DNA from: Demequina sp. B12
Lineage (GTDB): Bacteria; Actinomycetota; Actinomycetes; Actinomycetales; Demequinaceae
Length of the DNA stretch: 64,000 nt
Assembly: GCF_028823635.1 (NCBI RefSeq)
Contig: NZ_JAPEHU010000003.1
Span: 186,001 to 250,000, forward strand
Direction: 5' to 3'
The number at the start of each line of letters is the position of its first letter. The first letter of the stretch is position 1. A program made the translations under genes and the position numbers. The notes beneath the pieces are model-generated. The model did no database searches and had not been told where the DNA came from. It was given only the letters and a program-made list of their open reading frames with translations. Positions 19,758-28,478 of the stretch are shown here, one piece after another.

Positions 19758-21380
19758 TTGAACGACGTGCCGCACACGCTGGAACTCGACATGCGGCCCT
19801 ACCTAGAAAGCGACGCCACGCGCACGATGGAGATCATCGCGCGCGACGATGCCGCGCTCGACGAGCACGATCACGGTGACCATGGCGCGTACGCCGAACC
19901 CCACGCCACCACCATGTCGATCCCAGTCGTGGGGGCTTCCTCGGCCGTGGTGCTCGACGACCCCGAACCCGGCCAATGGTCCGAAGCTTCCCTGGTCATC
20001 AGTTCAGGCCGTGCAAAGTGGGGGCTCTTCACACTCGCAGCGGGCGCGTTCGCCATGGGCGTGAACGAGGCCACCATCGTCGCTCTCAGCACCGATATCT
20101 CGTCCGGCCTGGGCATACCTGTCGCTCAAGTGGGTCTGCTCGCGACGGCGTTCTCCCTCACCGTGGTCCTCACCGCTATCCCCCTCACCTTCCTCACCAA
20201 ACGATGGAGCAGGCGACTCTCCCTCACCGCAGCAATGACGGTATGGAGCATCGGCCTCCTCATTGCCGCGACTTCCTCATCGATGGGACAACTCGCTGCA
20301 GGCCGCGTCACCTCAGGACTCGCGCACGCCCTGTTCTGGGCACTGGTCGCGCCTACGGCAGCAAGCCTCTTTGCACCGCACCTCCGCCCCAAAACCGTGA
20401 CCGGGGTAATGCTGGGCGCAGCCGCCGCGGGTGTCATCGGCACACCGCTGGTCACCGCCTCCGGAACGGCGCTGGGATGGCAGATACCGTTCGCGGCGCT
20501 CGCCATCCTGGGCTTCTCGCTCGCGATAGCTTTGGGGCTCGTCCTGCCCTCGACCACCACACCCGGCGGGGCAACCTCCCACACCGTGGGAGACCTTCCC
20601 TCCCGGCAAGACTTCTTCCGCGTCCTGGCCGTGACGTTCCTAGTCTCGATGGGTATGGCCGCGACGTGGACGTACATCGTTCCGTTCTTCACTGAGGTAG
20701 CCGGCCTACGCGATCAGATCCTGCCGCTCATCTTCGCCTTCGGGGGCCTGCTGGCTGTCGCAGCAACCATGGCAGTCGGGACCTTCCTGATCCGCCATGC
20801 CGTACGTACGGTCGCGGTGGGTACCGCCATGGTTGCCGTCGCCTGGCTCATCTTGTGGATCGGCCAGCCATGGTCAGCGATCGTGGCCCAGGGCTTGCAG
20901 GCCGCCGGCTGGGCGGTCCTCATCGCGGCCCTCCTGAACTGGGCCATGCGCCACACACCATTCCGCACTGAACTCGCCGGCGGGATGTACACCACCACCG
21001 CCAACGCGGGCGCAGCAACCGGCCCCATTGTGGGTGCCGTGATCGTGAGCGGCTGGGGCACACAGGCACTGCCGCTCGTGTCATTCGTGATCTTCTCGCT
21101 CGCCATCCTGGTCACCGTGACCGTGGATCGCCGCACACGCGCCTTGCTCAACGTGCCACGTCAGGTGCGCGAAGCCCAGACTCGCTTGGCCCGTCTCCAG
21201 CAACGCCGTTCAGCATGGGAGCAACGGGAAAAGGAACTCGGGATCCGCCGTCGTAAGCGTGGCCTGAAGGCCAAACAGCGTGCGGCAGTGTCACGCACCA
21301 GCAAAGATAAGCGAGGTCCCGGCGACGGCCTGCAATCCATGCACAGCATCGGCTACGGGCCATCAAGTTCGAACCGCTAG
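19758..21380 (+). CDS. MFS transporter, 12-helix, with basic C-terminal tail
   Basis: A 540-residue major facilitator with a TTG start behind an excellent AAGGAG ribosome site. An unusual acidic, His-rich N-terminal cytoplasmic region of about 90 residues (DEHDHGDHGAYAEPHATTM) precedes the first helix. The helices match the DHA1 drug-efflux/sugar-efflux type (GVNEATIVALSTDISSGLGIPVAQVGLLATAFSL is a typical helix 1-2 region). The C-terminus is a strongly basic tail with a coiled-coil look (LARLQQRRSAWEQREKELGIRRRKRG). It faces a winged-helix regulator convergently with a 19-base gap. The substrate is unknown. Confidence 0.85.
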   Translation: MNDVPHTLELDMRPYLESDATRTMEIIARDDAALDEHDHGDHGAYAEPHATTMSIPVVGASSAVVLDDPEPGQWSEASLVISSGRAKWGLFTLAAGAFAMGVNEATIVALSTDISSGLGIPVAQVGLLATAFSLTVVLTAIPLTFLTKRWSRRLSLTAAMTVWSIGLLIAATSSSMGQLAAGRVTSGLAHALFWALVAPTAASLFAPHLRPKTVTGVMLGAAAAGVIGTPLVTASGTALGWQIPFAALAILGFSLAIALGLVLPSTTTPGGATSHTVGDLPSRQDFFRVLAVTFLVSMGMAATWTYIVPFFTEVAGLRDQILPLIFAFGGLLAVAATMAVGTFLIRHAVRTVAVGTAMVAVAWLILWIGQPWSAIVAQGLQAAGWAVLIAALLNWAMRHTPFRTELAGGMYTTTANAGAATGPIVGAVIVSGWGTQALPLVSFVIFSLAILVTVTVDRRTRALLNVPRQVREAQTRLARLQQRRSAWEQREKELGIRRRKRGLKAKQRAAVSRTSKDKRGPGDGLQSMHSIGYGPSSSNR

Positions 21381-21399
21381 CGAACCCGACGCGGATGGA

Positions 21400-21963
21400 T
21401 CAGGTGGCGGAATGCGAGTCCGTCGAGCGGCGTGCCGCAGTGGGCGACACGGCAACGTTCACTGAGTACGAGGTGCTTTCGGGGCCTCGCTCCCGTGACT
21501 CGTACTTGGCGAGGACCTGCGACAACTCTGCGCGCATATCCTCGCGTTCTTGGTCAGTGAGCCACATCGACGCATGCCTGAAGGTGAACTTCCCCTGACG
21601 CCACGAGTTGTTCTCACTTGTGCCCACATAACGAGACGTAGTGGCGACTATCTGGTCCGCGAACGCCTGGATGGCGGCCATGAACTCCTCGGGCTGCCCG
21701 GAAGTGAACTCTTCGTGCGACATCAGCGCACTGCCTTGAATCGCTCGGTAGGTGCGTTCAATCGCACCGCCGCGGCGTTCCTCGCTCACGATTTCAAGGA
21801 TTCCCGCGTTCTTCAGCTCCCCCACCGCGCGGTACAACGACGCCTGCGGGACATCGGGCAGCACCTCGCTGAGTTCCTTGGTCGTCAAGGCCTCAGAGAA
21901 CAGCGCGAGCACGATGCGCATGCGCACGGGATGCATCAGCAGGTGGGCACGGGCCTGACTCAT
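21400..21963 (-). CDS. Winged-helix (ArsR-like) transcriptional regulator
   Basis: A 187-residue regulator. Residues 5-75 form a winged helix: HPVRMRIVLALFSEALTTKELSEVLPDVPQASLYRAVGELKNAGILEIVSEERRGG. The recognition helix is QASLYRAVGELKNAGIL. The C-terminal half is a family-specific domain with FADQIVATTSRYVGTS and FRHASMWLTDQEREDMRAELSQVLAKYES. This resembles ArsR-like regulators that control a neighbouring MFS pump, and the convergent MFS gene is the obvious candidate. A short inverted repeat GGGTG-CGAA-CACCC lies at 21976-21989, just upstream of the start, and may be an autoregulatory site. Confidence 0.85.
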   Translation of the reverse strand: MSQARAHLLMHPVRMRIVLALFSEALTTKELSEVLPDVPQASLYRAVGELKNAGILEIVSEERRGGAIERTYRAIQGSALMSHEEFTSGQPEEFMAAIQAFADQIVATTSRYVGTSENNSWRQGKFTFRHASMWLTDQEREDMRAELSQVLAKYESRERGPESTSYSVNVAVSPTAARRSTDSHSAT

Positions 21964-22040
21964 GCGGCCAGTCTAGGGTGCGAACACCCAAGTATCCGGC
22001 CAAATCGCCCAGCGCCACGCCGCGTTAACGCGATCATTCC

Positions 22041-22778
22041 CTACCGGCGGACAGTCTTAGTGGCGCCGCCTTGTTCACGGGGACGAATCACCATGAGGTC
22101 CATCGACACATGATGGGGCCTTGACAGTGCGTAGAACGCTGCATCGGCAATGTCCTGCGCGGTCAGCGGCTCGATGCCTTGGTACACGGCGTCGGCTTTA
22201 CTCTGATCGCCATCGAAGCGGTGCAAGGAGAACTCCTCGGTATGCACCATCCCCGGCGCGATCTCCATGACTCGCACTCCCGTCCCGGTAAGTTCGAGCC
22301 GCAACGTGCGGGTCATCGCCGCTTCCGCATGCTTAGCCGCGACATACCCTGCTCCGTACTCGTAGGGCTCGTGTCCAGCGGTAGACGTCAGGTTGATGAC
22401 ATCGCCACGGCCCGAGTCAATGAGGTGTGGCAACAACGCCTGGGTCACCCGTACGGTACCGACCACGTTGAGCGCATACTGCGACAGCCAGTCGTCCGGA
22501 CTGGACTGCGCGATCGTGACCCACCCCACAGCTCCACCCGCATTGTTGACGAGTGCGTGCACCGGTCCGGTGACGGCCTGAGCAAGCCGGGCCACATCGG
22601 CGGCAGAGGTAATGTCCGCCACGATCACTGCGCAACCGGTCTCGGCCTGCAGGGCAGCGAGCCGCTCCTGGCGCCGAGCAACCGCCGTCACTCGCCACCC
22701 TTCAGCGGTCAACCGCCGCACGGCCGCCGCTCCGATGCCGGAGGATGCGCCTGTCACCACTGCATGCAACTCGCTCAT
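22041..22778 (-). CDS. Short-chain dehydrogenase/reductase
   Basis: A 245-residue classical SDR. The Rossmann motif is VTGASSGIGAAAVRRL (TGxxxGxG), then NNAGG, the catalytic Ser region INLTSTAGHEP and the active-site Tyr-Lys in YVAAKHAEA (YxxxK). The region GxxVTAVARRQ after strand 2 suggests NADP(H). It belongs to the serine 3-dehydrogenase/YdfG-like group by general appearance. The substrate is unknown and there is no operon partner. Confidence 0.88.
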   Translation of the reverse strand: MSELHAVVTGASSGIGAAAVRRLTAEGWRVTAVARRQERLAALQAETGCAVIVADITSAADVARLAQAVTGPVHALVNNAGGAVGWVTIAQSSPDDWLSQYALNVVGTVRVTQALLPHLIDSGRGDVINLTSTAGHEPYEYGAGYVAAKHAEAAMTRTLRLELTGTGVRVMEIAPGMVHTEEFSLHRFDGDQSKADAVYQGIEPLTAQDIADAAFYALSRPHHVSMDLMVIRPREQGGATKTVRR

Positions 22779-22849
22779 GGCGCCAGGGTACGCCGACGTC
22801 GAGGAGTCACACGCGCCACTCGTGACACCGGCCGCACAAACCGATGCTG

Positions 22850-23320
22850 CTAAAGGCGACCCACTCCAGGGAGAAACCGGCCCGTGCGCGAGGCATAGTC
22901 GCGATAACCCTCATACGCCTGCAGAAGGAACCGCTCTTCCATCCGTGACTTCACCATGAAGAACACCGTGAGCGCCGCAACGGCGGTGTACGACGTCCAC
23001 GCTCCGGAGGACACCGCAACGCCCAAGCAGATCACGACGAGCGCCGAGTACATGGGGTGGCGCGCCCACCGGTAGGCGCCGTCGACGACCAGGCCTTCGC
23101 CATTGGGGGCGGGCAGCGGCGTCAGGGATCGCCCCAAGAGGCGCCCGGTCCACAACACCCCCAGGGAACCCGCCACGATCAGCGCGAGTCCGCCCCACAG
23201 GGACGACGGCCAGGAACCTCCAGGGACGGGTGCGATTGCGGTGACCGCAACAGCGAGGAACAGCAGCCCTTGCAGCCCTACCATCAGCCACTCCCTCAGG
23301 TGGCGAGGAGAGTCACTCAT
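22850..23320 (-). CDS. Isoprenylcysteine carboxylmethyltransferase-like membrane methyltransferase
   Basis: A 156-residue membrane protein with three or four helices and the signature YRWARHPMYSALVVICLGVAV near residue 85. That RHPMY motif marks the ICMT/PEMT-type membrane methyltransferases, which bind S-adenosylmethionine at the membrane face. A later region, EERFLLQAYEGYRDYASRTGRFLP, corresponds to the conserved E-YxxY-xxR-P block. The start overlaps the preceding acyltransferase stop by 4 bases, so it is co-translated with lipid-modifying enzymes. The target lipid or protein is unknown. Confidence 0.85.
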   Translation of the reverse strand: MSDSPRHLREWLMVGLQGLLFLAVAVTAIAPVPGGSWPSSLWGGLALIVAGSLGVLWTGRLLGRSLTPLPAPNGEGLVVDGAYRWARHPMYSALVVICLGVAVSSGAWTSYTAVAALTVFFMVKSRMEERFLLQAYEGYRDYASRTGRFLPGVGRL

Positions 23321-24438
23321 GGAGCGCCACCCGGGCTGGCCTTCGTCGCGGCTTTCGCTGCAGCCTCTGAAACGGGAGGCTGCTGCGTCTCAATCCAGTC
23401 GTCAATGCGCTCCCACCAGTCGTACAGCCACTCTTCACGCGCGGCACGGCCGTGGGGAATGTCCTCGGGCAGTGTGGTCCAGCCGCGCAGGGTGATTTTC
23501 TTGTCCACGGGTAGTTCGCGCCACACATCTCGCACGGTCGAGAGCTTCTCCAAACCGGTATGCGCCACCATCATCACGGCTGCATCTGGTCTGGCGTTCA
23601 TCGCAGCCAACACTCCCCCGGCGTGCGGGGGCATCACGTGCGGCATGGCCTCGGCGCGGTCCGCGAGTGCGTTGTGGCCACTGGACCGGAGGGCCGCGAT
23701 CCGCTTGGAGCGACGCTTGGGTGTTGCATTGGCGCCTTCGGGAAAGATCAGCAGGGCATCCTCGGGATCCATGCCCTCGGCGAGTTTGCCGACCGACAGT
23801 GCACCGCTGGGCGCACCCTTCTTGCGTGCCGAGCGTGGTGCGACAAACCGGGTGGGGACTCGGTTCAGCAGCACATCGACAGCGGGGTCCCACTGCAAGG
23901 TGTCTTTCAACACGATGGCGGGTTCGCGTTTGAAACGCGTGATCAGCGACTCCACGATGATGAACGAGTCACCCGGACCTGCGTGACGTGACACCACAAT
24001 CAGCGGGCGGCCCACCGCGACCTCATCGACGTTGAAGTCAGAGATGTCGATCTCCAGGCGGAGGATCCACTTGGCAGCACGGAACAGCGACCTCAGCATC
24101 ACCCCAGCGAGTTTGTAGTGTTCCCGCTGGAACCGCGGGGACCTCACCTTCCACCCAAAGCCCGAGGCGACCCACAGGCCGAACATCCACACCAGCGCCA
24201 TGGCGTCCCACAACAGGTACAGGCCCACCATGAAGATGACGCGGAACAACCGTAAACGCCCGGGGAATGCCCACGCCACGACGCCCGCGACGAGGATTCC
24301 CCACCACACGCTCGACGGCAGCCAGACGAGGGCGAGCAGCACCACGAAAGGCGCGATGAGGCACCGGCGCACCCATACCGGCGGCAAACGCCAGGCAACA
24401 CGGCGCTTCCTCGTTGCCGTCATTGCAGCCCCGCTCAC
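23317..24438 (-). CDS. PlsC-like lysophospholipid acyltransferase
   Basis: A 373-residue membrane-associated acyltransferase. The catalytic HX4D motif is SRHAGPGDSFIIVESL, and the second block is LLIFPEGANATPKRRSKRI (FPEG, substrate phosphate binding). Two or three hydrophobic segments at residues 24-80 anchor it. The wider spacing around HX4D and the long C-terminal region distinguish it from PlsC itself, so the exact acceptor is uncertain. Translation starts at a GTG overlapping the patatin stop (GTGA), and its stop overlaps the methyltransferase start, giving a tightly coupled three-gene lipid operon. Confidence 0.85.
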   Translation of the reverse strand: MSGAAMTATRKRRVAWRLPPVWVRRCLIAPFVVLLALVWLPSSVWWGILVAGVVAWAFPGRLRLFRVIFMVGLYLLWDAMALVWMFGLWVASGFGWKVRSPRFQREHYKLAGVMLRSLFRAAKWILRLEIDISDFNVDEVAVGRPLIVVSRHAGPGDSFIIVESLITRFKREPAIVLKDTLQWDPAVDVLLNRVPTRFVAPRSARKKGAPSGALSVGKLAEGMDPEDALLIFPEGANATPKRRSKRIAALRSSGHNALADRAEAMPHVMPPHAGGVLAAMNARPDAAVMMVAHTGLEKLSTVRDVWRELPVDKKITLRGWTTLPEDIPHGRAAREEWLYDWWERIDDWIETQQPPVSEAAAKAATKASPGGAP

Positions 24439-25349
24439 CGAGCGTCTCCCTCAAGCGAGGAGTTGCCTACTGGATCGTGGAGCCCGTGGTCATCCGCCTG
24501 AGCTTGCGAGGCTGCGTCGGCGTGCCCAGGGAGATGGTCAGCCAGGTATGCCGCGGTGGCTTCGTAGGCTGTTTCCATACGCTTGGTGACGGTATCGAGG
24601 TTCTTGAACGCGGTGAGCTTCTCGTCGCCTTCCTGTGATCCCCCGGAGGGCAACACGTGCACGGTGACTCCGGCAGGGACATCGGCCATATCGCGTGCGA
24701 AGCGATGCCGGCGGGAGATCTCGAAAGCCACTTTGGCGACGTCGGAAGGCTTCTCCGGCGCGCTCAGCGGCTCCTCAATGCGCCCCACTTGCAGGACGTA
24801 GATTTCGGTGGCGCCACGCCGGATGGCTTCACCGAGCGGGATCGAGTTGACCACGCCGCCATCGATGTAATGCTCACCGTCGATCAAGGTGGGAGGCAGC
24901 GCCGCGGGGACCGATGCCGAGGCCAGGATTGCGTCCGCCATGGGACCTTCGTCAAACCACGTCTCCGCGGCACGTTCAATGCTCGCGGCACATACGGCAA
25001 ACGGCACTGCGGTGTCAGCGAAGGTTCGGCCCTCGCCTACAAGATCGACGATCATTGTGCGTAGCGGCGCGGGGTTGTTGAGGTGGGTGCGTGACTTTGC
25101 GAGCCGGCGCAACTGGCGTGGCCACCATTCTCCGTAGATCTCCCCTGCAATCGGAGAGTTCCAGGCCCGCTCCAAGGTGGCGATGACGCTCGGCGACGGG
25201 TTCATCGCGACCGCGGCACCGTTGAGAGCGCCGATGCTGGTCCCCACAATGAGGTCTGGCGTCACGTGTGCGTCGAACAGGGCTCGCAGCATGCCCACTT
25301 CGACGGCCCCACGCACACCACCGCCGCCTAGGACGTATCCCACAGTCAT
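24435..25349 (-). CDS. Patatin-like phospholipase
   Basis: A 304-residue serine hydrolase of the patatin/RssA group. The oxyanion hole is GGGVRGAVEVGML near residue 8, the nucleophile is in GTSIGALNGA (about residue 42) and the dyad Asp in DGGVVNSIPLGEAIRRG (DGG motif, about residue 170). These form the Ser-Asp dyad of bacterial patatins, which hydrolyse phospholipids or lysophospholipids. It leads the operon with the acyltransferase and the membrane methyltransferase, so a lipid remodelling cycle of deacylation and reacylation is a reasonable inference. It is divergent from dipZ. Confidence 0.9.
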   Translation of the reverse strand: MTVGYVLGGGGVRGAVEVGMLRALFDAHVTPDLIVGTSIGALNGAAVAMNPSPSVIATLERAWNSPIAGEIYGEWWPRQLRRLAKSRTHLNNPAPLRTMIVDLVGEGRTFADTAVPFAVCAASIERAAETWFDEGPMADAILASASVPAALPPTLIDGEHYIDGGVVNSIPLGEAIRRGATEIYVLQVGRIEEPLSAPEKPSDVAKVAFEISRRHRFARDMADVPAGVTVHVLPSGGSQEGDEKLTAFKNLDTVTKRMETAYEATAAYLADHLPGHADAASQAQADDHGLHDPVGNSSLEGDAR

Positions 25350-25434
25350 ACTTCCAGGCTAGCGGGCCGGGGTGACGGACCTCAGGACTCCATGCCGAAC
25401 CCAACCGCACTGCCACTGACGACGAACACTGGGC

Positions 25435-27126
25435 ATGATCACCCTCGCCATCGTCGGTTTTGTCTCCGGCGTCATCACAGCCATCAGTCCATGCGTGCTG
25501 CCTGTGTTGCCTGCCATCCTCACCAGCTCAATCCAGGACGGCGCACGGTCGAGGCGCCGTCCCCTCGTGGTGGTGGCAGGCCTGGTCACGAGTTTTGCGT
25601 TCTTCACGTTGTTGGGCGGGTTGTTGTTGAGCGCTCTGGGGCTACCTGACGACTTCTTGCGCTGGACAGGCATTGTGGTGCTGGCGGTCGTGGGCTTGGG
25701 TTTGGCTGTACCGCCGTTGGGCGAGTTGCTGCAGCGGCCGTTTGAGCGCATCCGTCCTGTGAAGATGGATCGCAGCGGCAATGGGTTTGTCATGGGGTTG
25801 GCGCTGGGGCTGGTGTTTGTGCCGTGCGCTGGCCCCATCCTGGCGTCGATCACCGTGTTGGCGGCGACCAACGGGTTCAGTTGGGGACTTGTGGCCCTCA
25901 CGTTGGCGTTCTCTGTGGGGATCGCTGTGCCGTTGCTAGCGTTCGGGCTTGCCGGTCAGGCCATGGGCTCACGGATTGGTTTTGTGCGAGAACGGCTGCG
26001 TGCGATTCGGATCGGCTCTGGTGTGGTCCTCATGCTGACGGCGCTCGTGATCGCTACGAATGTCGCTGAGCCACTCCAGCGCTGGGTTCCTGGCGTGCTC
26101 GCCGATGCCCAGAAGTCCATCGAGGACAACGACTCCGTCCGGGATGAACTCGATGACTTGACTGGCCGTGAGGAGCAGTCCGCCGCCGAGGGCGCCATGA
26201 CGTTCGATGAGTGCGAGGTGCAAGACCCCGGCTCCCTCCTCAACTGTGGCCCGGCCCGCGATCTGGTGGGCATCCAGGAATGGTTGAACACGCCGGACGG
26301 CGAGGCACTAGATCTGGAGACCCTGGATGGCCCTGTGTTGATCGACTTCTGGACGTACTCGTGCATCAACTGCCAACGCACCTTCCCCTACCTGACCGCT
26401 TGGGACGAGCGCTACCGGGATGAAGGACTCACCATCATTGGTGTGCACTCCCCCGAGTTTGCGTTCGAAAGGGACGTGGACAATGTTGCCGATGCCGCAC
26501 AGCGCTACGGAATCGAGTATCCGATCGCGATCGACAACGACTTCGAGACGTGGAGGGAATGGGATCAGCGGTTCTGGCCCGCGCACTATTTGATCGATTC
26601 CGATGGCACGGTGGTGCAGGTTCACTATGGAGAAGGCGCGTACGAGCAGACTGAGAGGCTCATCCAGGAGTTGCTGGGGGATGACGCTAGTGACGTGGTT
26701 CAGGCCGATGCTGGGAACCACACGGCAGGCCGCACACCGGAAACCTACGTGGGATACGGCAGGCTTCAGTACGCCGAGAACGCCGACCAAGTCGTTGAGG
26801 ACAGCCCTGCTTTTTACAGCTTCGATGGCCTGCCGGCGACGGACATGTTTGCCTACACCGGCGAGTGGACCCTCACCGATGAGTACGCGCTTGCTGGAGA
26901 CGATGCGGCGTTGACTTTGCATTACTACGCGGCGGACGTCCACCTGGTGATGGCGGGCATGGGTGAGGTCACAGTGACCCGGCGTTCACAGCCGGACAGT
27001 CCCACGACAGTCCAGGTAGACGGCATCGCGGACCTTTATGACCTGGTGCTCGGGGATCCCGCTGACGATGTACTGAGCCTCGATTTCACGCCGGGTATCG
27101 AGGTGTATGCGTTTACGTTCGGGTAA
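25435..27126 (+). CDS. dipZ: DipZ: CcdA-type thiol transporter fused to a thioredoxin-like domain
   Basis: A 563-residue fusion. Residues 1-215 form a CcdA/DsbD-beta-like membrane domain with a Cys-containing first helix (AISPCVLPVLPAI) and a second conserved Cys helix (VPCAGPILASI), which passes electrons across the membrane. Residues 280-420 form a thioredoxin-like AhpC/TSA domain with active site C310-I-N-C313 (TYSCINCQRTFPYL). A C-terminal beta-rich domain of about 130 residues ends the protein, as in mycobacterial DipZ (Rv2874). The role is extracytoplasmic thiol-disulfide or peroxide chemistry. It is followed by two small lipoproteins and sigK-rskA; dipZ is a SigK target in M. tuberculosis. 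Confidence 0.92.
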   Translation: MITLAIVGFVSGVITAISPCVLPVLPAILTSSIQDGARSRRRPLVVVAGLVTSFAFFTLLGGLLLSALGLPDDFLRWTGIVVLAVVGLGLAVPPLGELLQRPFERIRPVKMDRSGNGFVMGLALGLVFVPCAGPILASITVLAATNGFSWGLVALTLAFSVGIAVPLLAFGLAGQAMGSRIGFVRERLRAIRIGSGVVLMLTALVIATNVAEPLQRWVPGVLADAQKSIEDNDSVRDELDDLTGREEQSAAEGAMTFDECEVQDPGSLLNCGPARDLVGIQEWLNTPDGEALDLETLDGPVLIDFWTYSCINCQRTFPYLTAWDERYRDEGLTIIGVHSPEFAFERDVDNVADAAQRYGIEYPIAIDNDFETWREWDQRFWPAHYLIDSDGTVVQVHYGEGAYEQTERLIQELLGDDASDVVQADAGNHTAGRTPETYVGYGRLQYAENADQVVEDSPAFYSFDGLPATDMFAYTGEWTLTDEYALAGDDAALTLHYYAADVHLVMAGMGEVTVTRRSQPDSPTTVQVDGIADLYDLVLGDPADDVLSLDFTPGIEVYAFTFG

Positions 27127-27242
27127 AGGGCTTGGCCAAGATTTTGCTTGCTAGCGGATGCGAAACCGGACAAAAAGGGCGTGAATGGTAGAGGCGCGTC
27201 ACCGTGGCACGCCAGTACTTCAGTCCCCGGGAGGTCTCCGTC

Positions 27243-27401
27243 ATGGAACTTCGCAAGGCCATTGCAGTACCCGCCACGCTGCTGTTCGCGGGCGCACTTC
27301 TCGCCGCGTGCGGCGACTCTACGTCCGACTCCGATGACGGATCGACGATGGACACTGACATGGAGTCCACCATGGAATCCACGATGGATTCCGAGGGCTA
27401 G
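27243..27401 (+). CDS. Small Asp/Met-rich lipoprotein, copy 1
   Basis: A 52-residue lipoprotein starting at ATG 27243 behind GGAGG. The signal peptide RKAIAVPATLLFAGALLAAC ends in a lipobox (LLAAC, Cys at residue 23). The mature part is only about 30 residues: Ser/Asp-rich, then repeated Met-Glu-Ser units (TMDTDMESTMESTMDSEG). It resembles copy 2 downstream in signal peptide (VPATLLFAGALLAACGDST against IPAVILLSGTLLAACGDST) and in acidic methionine-rich tail. No domain is recognised. Confidence 0.75.
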   Translation: MELRKAIAVPATLLFAGALLAACGDSTSDSDDGSTMDTDMESTMESTMDSEG

Positions 27402-27422
27402 CCGCCCCACGTTTTTCCCCTC

Positions 27423-27464
27423 CAGGTCAGGGGCGGGCCCATCCGGGTTCGCCCCTGACGCCTG
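27423..27464. terminator. Hairpin between the two small lipoprotein genes
   Basis: TCAGGGGCG (27427-27435) and CGCCCCTGA (27450-27458) form a perfect 9-bp stem with a 14-base loop, extended by CAGG/CCTG across a 2-base bulge. It follows the copy 1 stop by 21 bases. No T-run follows, so it may be a weak terminator or an mRNA-stabilising stem. Confidence 0.5.
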
Positions 27465-27473
27465 TCTACGGAC

Positions 27474-27501
27474 CCATCCACCCGGGCTCGGGCACCGAAT
27501 A
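27474..27501 (+). promoter_or_regulatory. SigK-type promoter candidate before lipoprotein copy 2
   Basis: CCATCC (27474-27479), a 15-base spacer and CCGAATA (27495-27501) match the hexamers reported for mycobacterial SigK promoters (CCATCC and CCGAAT), though the spacer seems a little shorter. It lies 46 bases upstream of the copy 2 start, and sigK itself is the next gene. This suggests autoregulation of the unit lipoprotein-sigK-rskA. Confidence 0.55.
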
Positions 27502-27547
27502 CGTGGTGCCGGACCGCCCCGGGCCCGGTGACATTTGAGGAGGAAGC

Positions 27548-27814
27548 ATGAACACGTCCCGCACTATCGCGACACGCGTGGTCGCCATTCCGGCTGTCAT
27601 CTTGCTGTCCGGAACGTTGCTGGCGGCCTGTGGTGACTCCACGGAACCAGAGGACTCCATGAGCGACGACACCATGATGGAAGAAAGCATGGAGCCCAGC
27701 GAAGACGCGACCATGGGCCACGACGACTCGATGGAGGATGACTCTATGGAGGACGACAGCATGGAAGATGACTCCATGGAAGACGATTCGATGGAGAAGG
27801 AAGACGACGCGTAG
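27548..27814 (+). CDS. Small Asp/Met-repeat lipoprotein, copy 2
   Basis: An 88-residue lipoprotein with RBS GAGGAGG and a lipobox LLAACGDST (Cys at residue 27). The roughly 60-residue mature part consists of Ser-Met-Glu-Asp-Asp repeats (five near-identical DSMED units at the end) plus a single GHDDS. It is highly acidic, with about 12 methionines. In related actinobacteria this position between dipZ and sigK often holds a fasciclin (MPT70/MPT83-like) protein; none is here. Methionine-rich acidic tails can bind Cu or act as a reducible methionine pool. Either role would fit DipZ, but both are inference. Confidence 0.8.
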   Translation: MNTSRTIATRVVAIPAVILLSGTLLAACGDSTEPEDSMSDDTMMEESMEPSEDATMGHDDSMEDDSMEDDSMEDDSMEDDSMEKEDDA

Positions 27815-27827
27815 TTCGCGCGTTGGC

Positions 27828-28478
27828 ATGAGTGTGATGAGTAGCGAGGACGGGACGGGCACGGCACCGCATCTGCGGGCCGTGTCGTCGTCGATGGTGC
27901 CGGCCTCCCACGATCACACCGACTCCGCTGCGGCACTCGCCGCACTTGTGGAACGCACTGCCCGCGGCGACGAGGAAGCCTTTAGTGCCTTGCACGACCT
28001 CGTCGCCGGGGCCGTGTTCGGACTCGCATTGCGCATTGTTCGTGACCGTGATCTGGCCCGCGACGTGGCCCAAGAAGCGCTCGTCGAAGTGTGGAGGCAA
28101 GCCGCACGCTTTGACACCAAGAGCGGCACGGCGCGGTCCTGGATCCTCACTATCACCCACCGGCGTGCAGTTGACCGAGTGCGTTCCGAGCAAGCCCATA
28201 CGGACCGTCTCTACGCTCACGGCGTGGCAACGCCTGTAGACCACGGCGATCAAGACGAGGTCATTGACCGCATGCACGGTGAATGGCAAGCCGCACGTGT
28301 GAGATCCGGGCTCACCGCCTTGACCGAGCGTCAGCGCGAAGCACTCGAACTGACGTACTTCAAAGGTTTCACGCACCGTGAAGCGGCCGCCGCGCTCGAC
28401 ATTCCGCTGGGAACTGCAAAAGCTCGCATCCGCGACGGGCTCATCAAACTCAGAGACGCATTGGGGGTGGACCAGTGA
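27828..28478 (+). CDS. sigK: ECF RNA polymerase sigma factor SigK
   Basis: A 216-residue extracytoplasmic-function sigma factor. Region 2 includes LHDLVAGAVFGLALRIVRDRDLARDVAQEALVEVWRQAARFD (core binding and -10 recognition). Region 4 includes LTERQREALELTYFKGFTHREAAAALDIPLGTAKARIRDGLIKLRDAL (-35 recognition helix-turn-helix). Its gene immediately precedes and overlaps rskA, which identifies it as the SigK group. The start at ATG 27828 is a judgement; ATG 27837 is nearly as good, and an upstream extension in the same frame overlaps the lipoprotein gene and is rejected. The expected regulon includes dipZ and the neighbouring lipoprotein. Confidence 0.88.
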   Translation: MSVMSSEDGTGTAPHLRAVSSSMVPASHDHTDSAAALAALVERTARGDEEAFSALHDLVAGAVFGLALRIVRDRDLARDVAQEALVEVWRQAARFDTKSGTARSWILTITHRRAVDRVRSEQAHTDRLYAHGVATPVDHGDQDEVIDRMHGEWQAARVRSGLTALTERQREALELTYFKGFTHREAAAALDIPLGTAKARIRDGLIKLRDALGVDQ

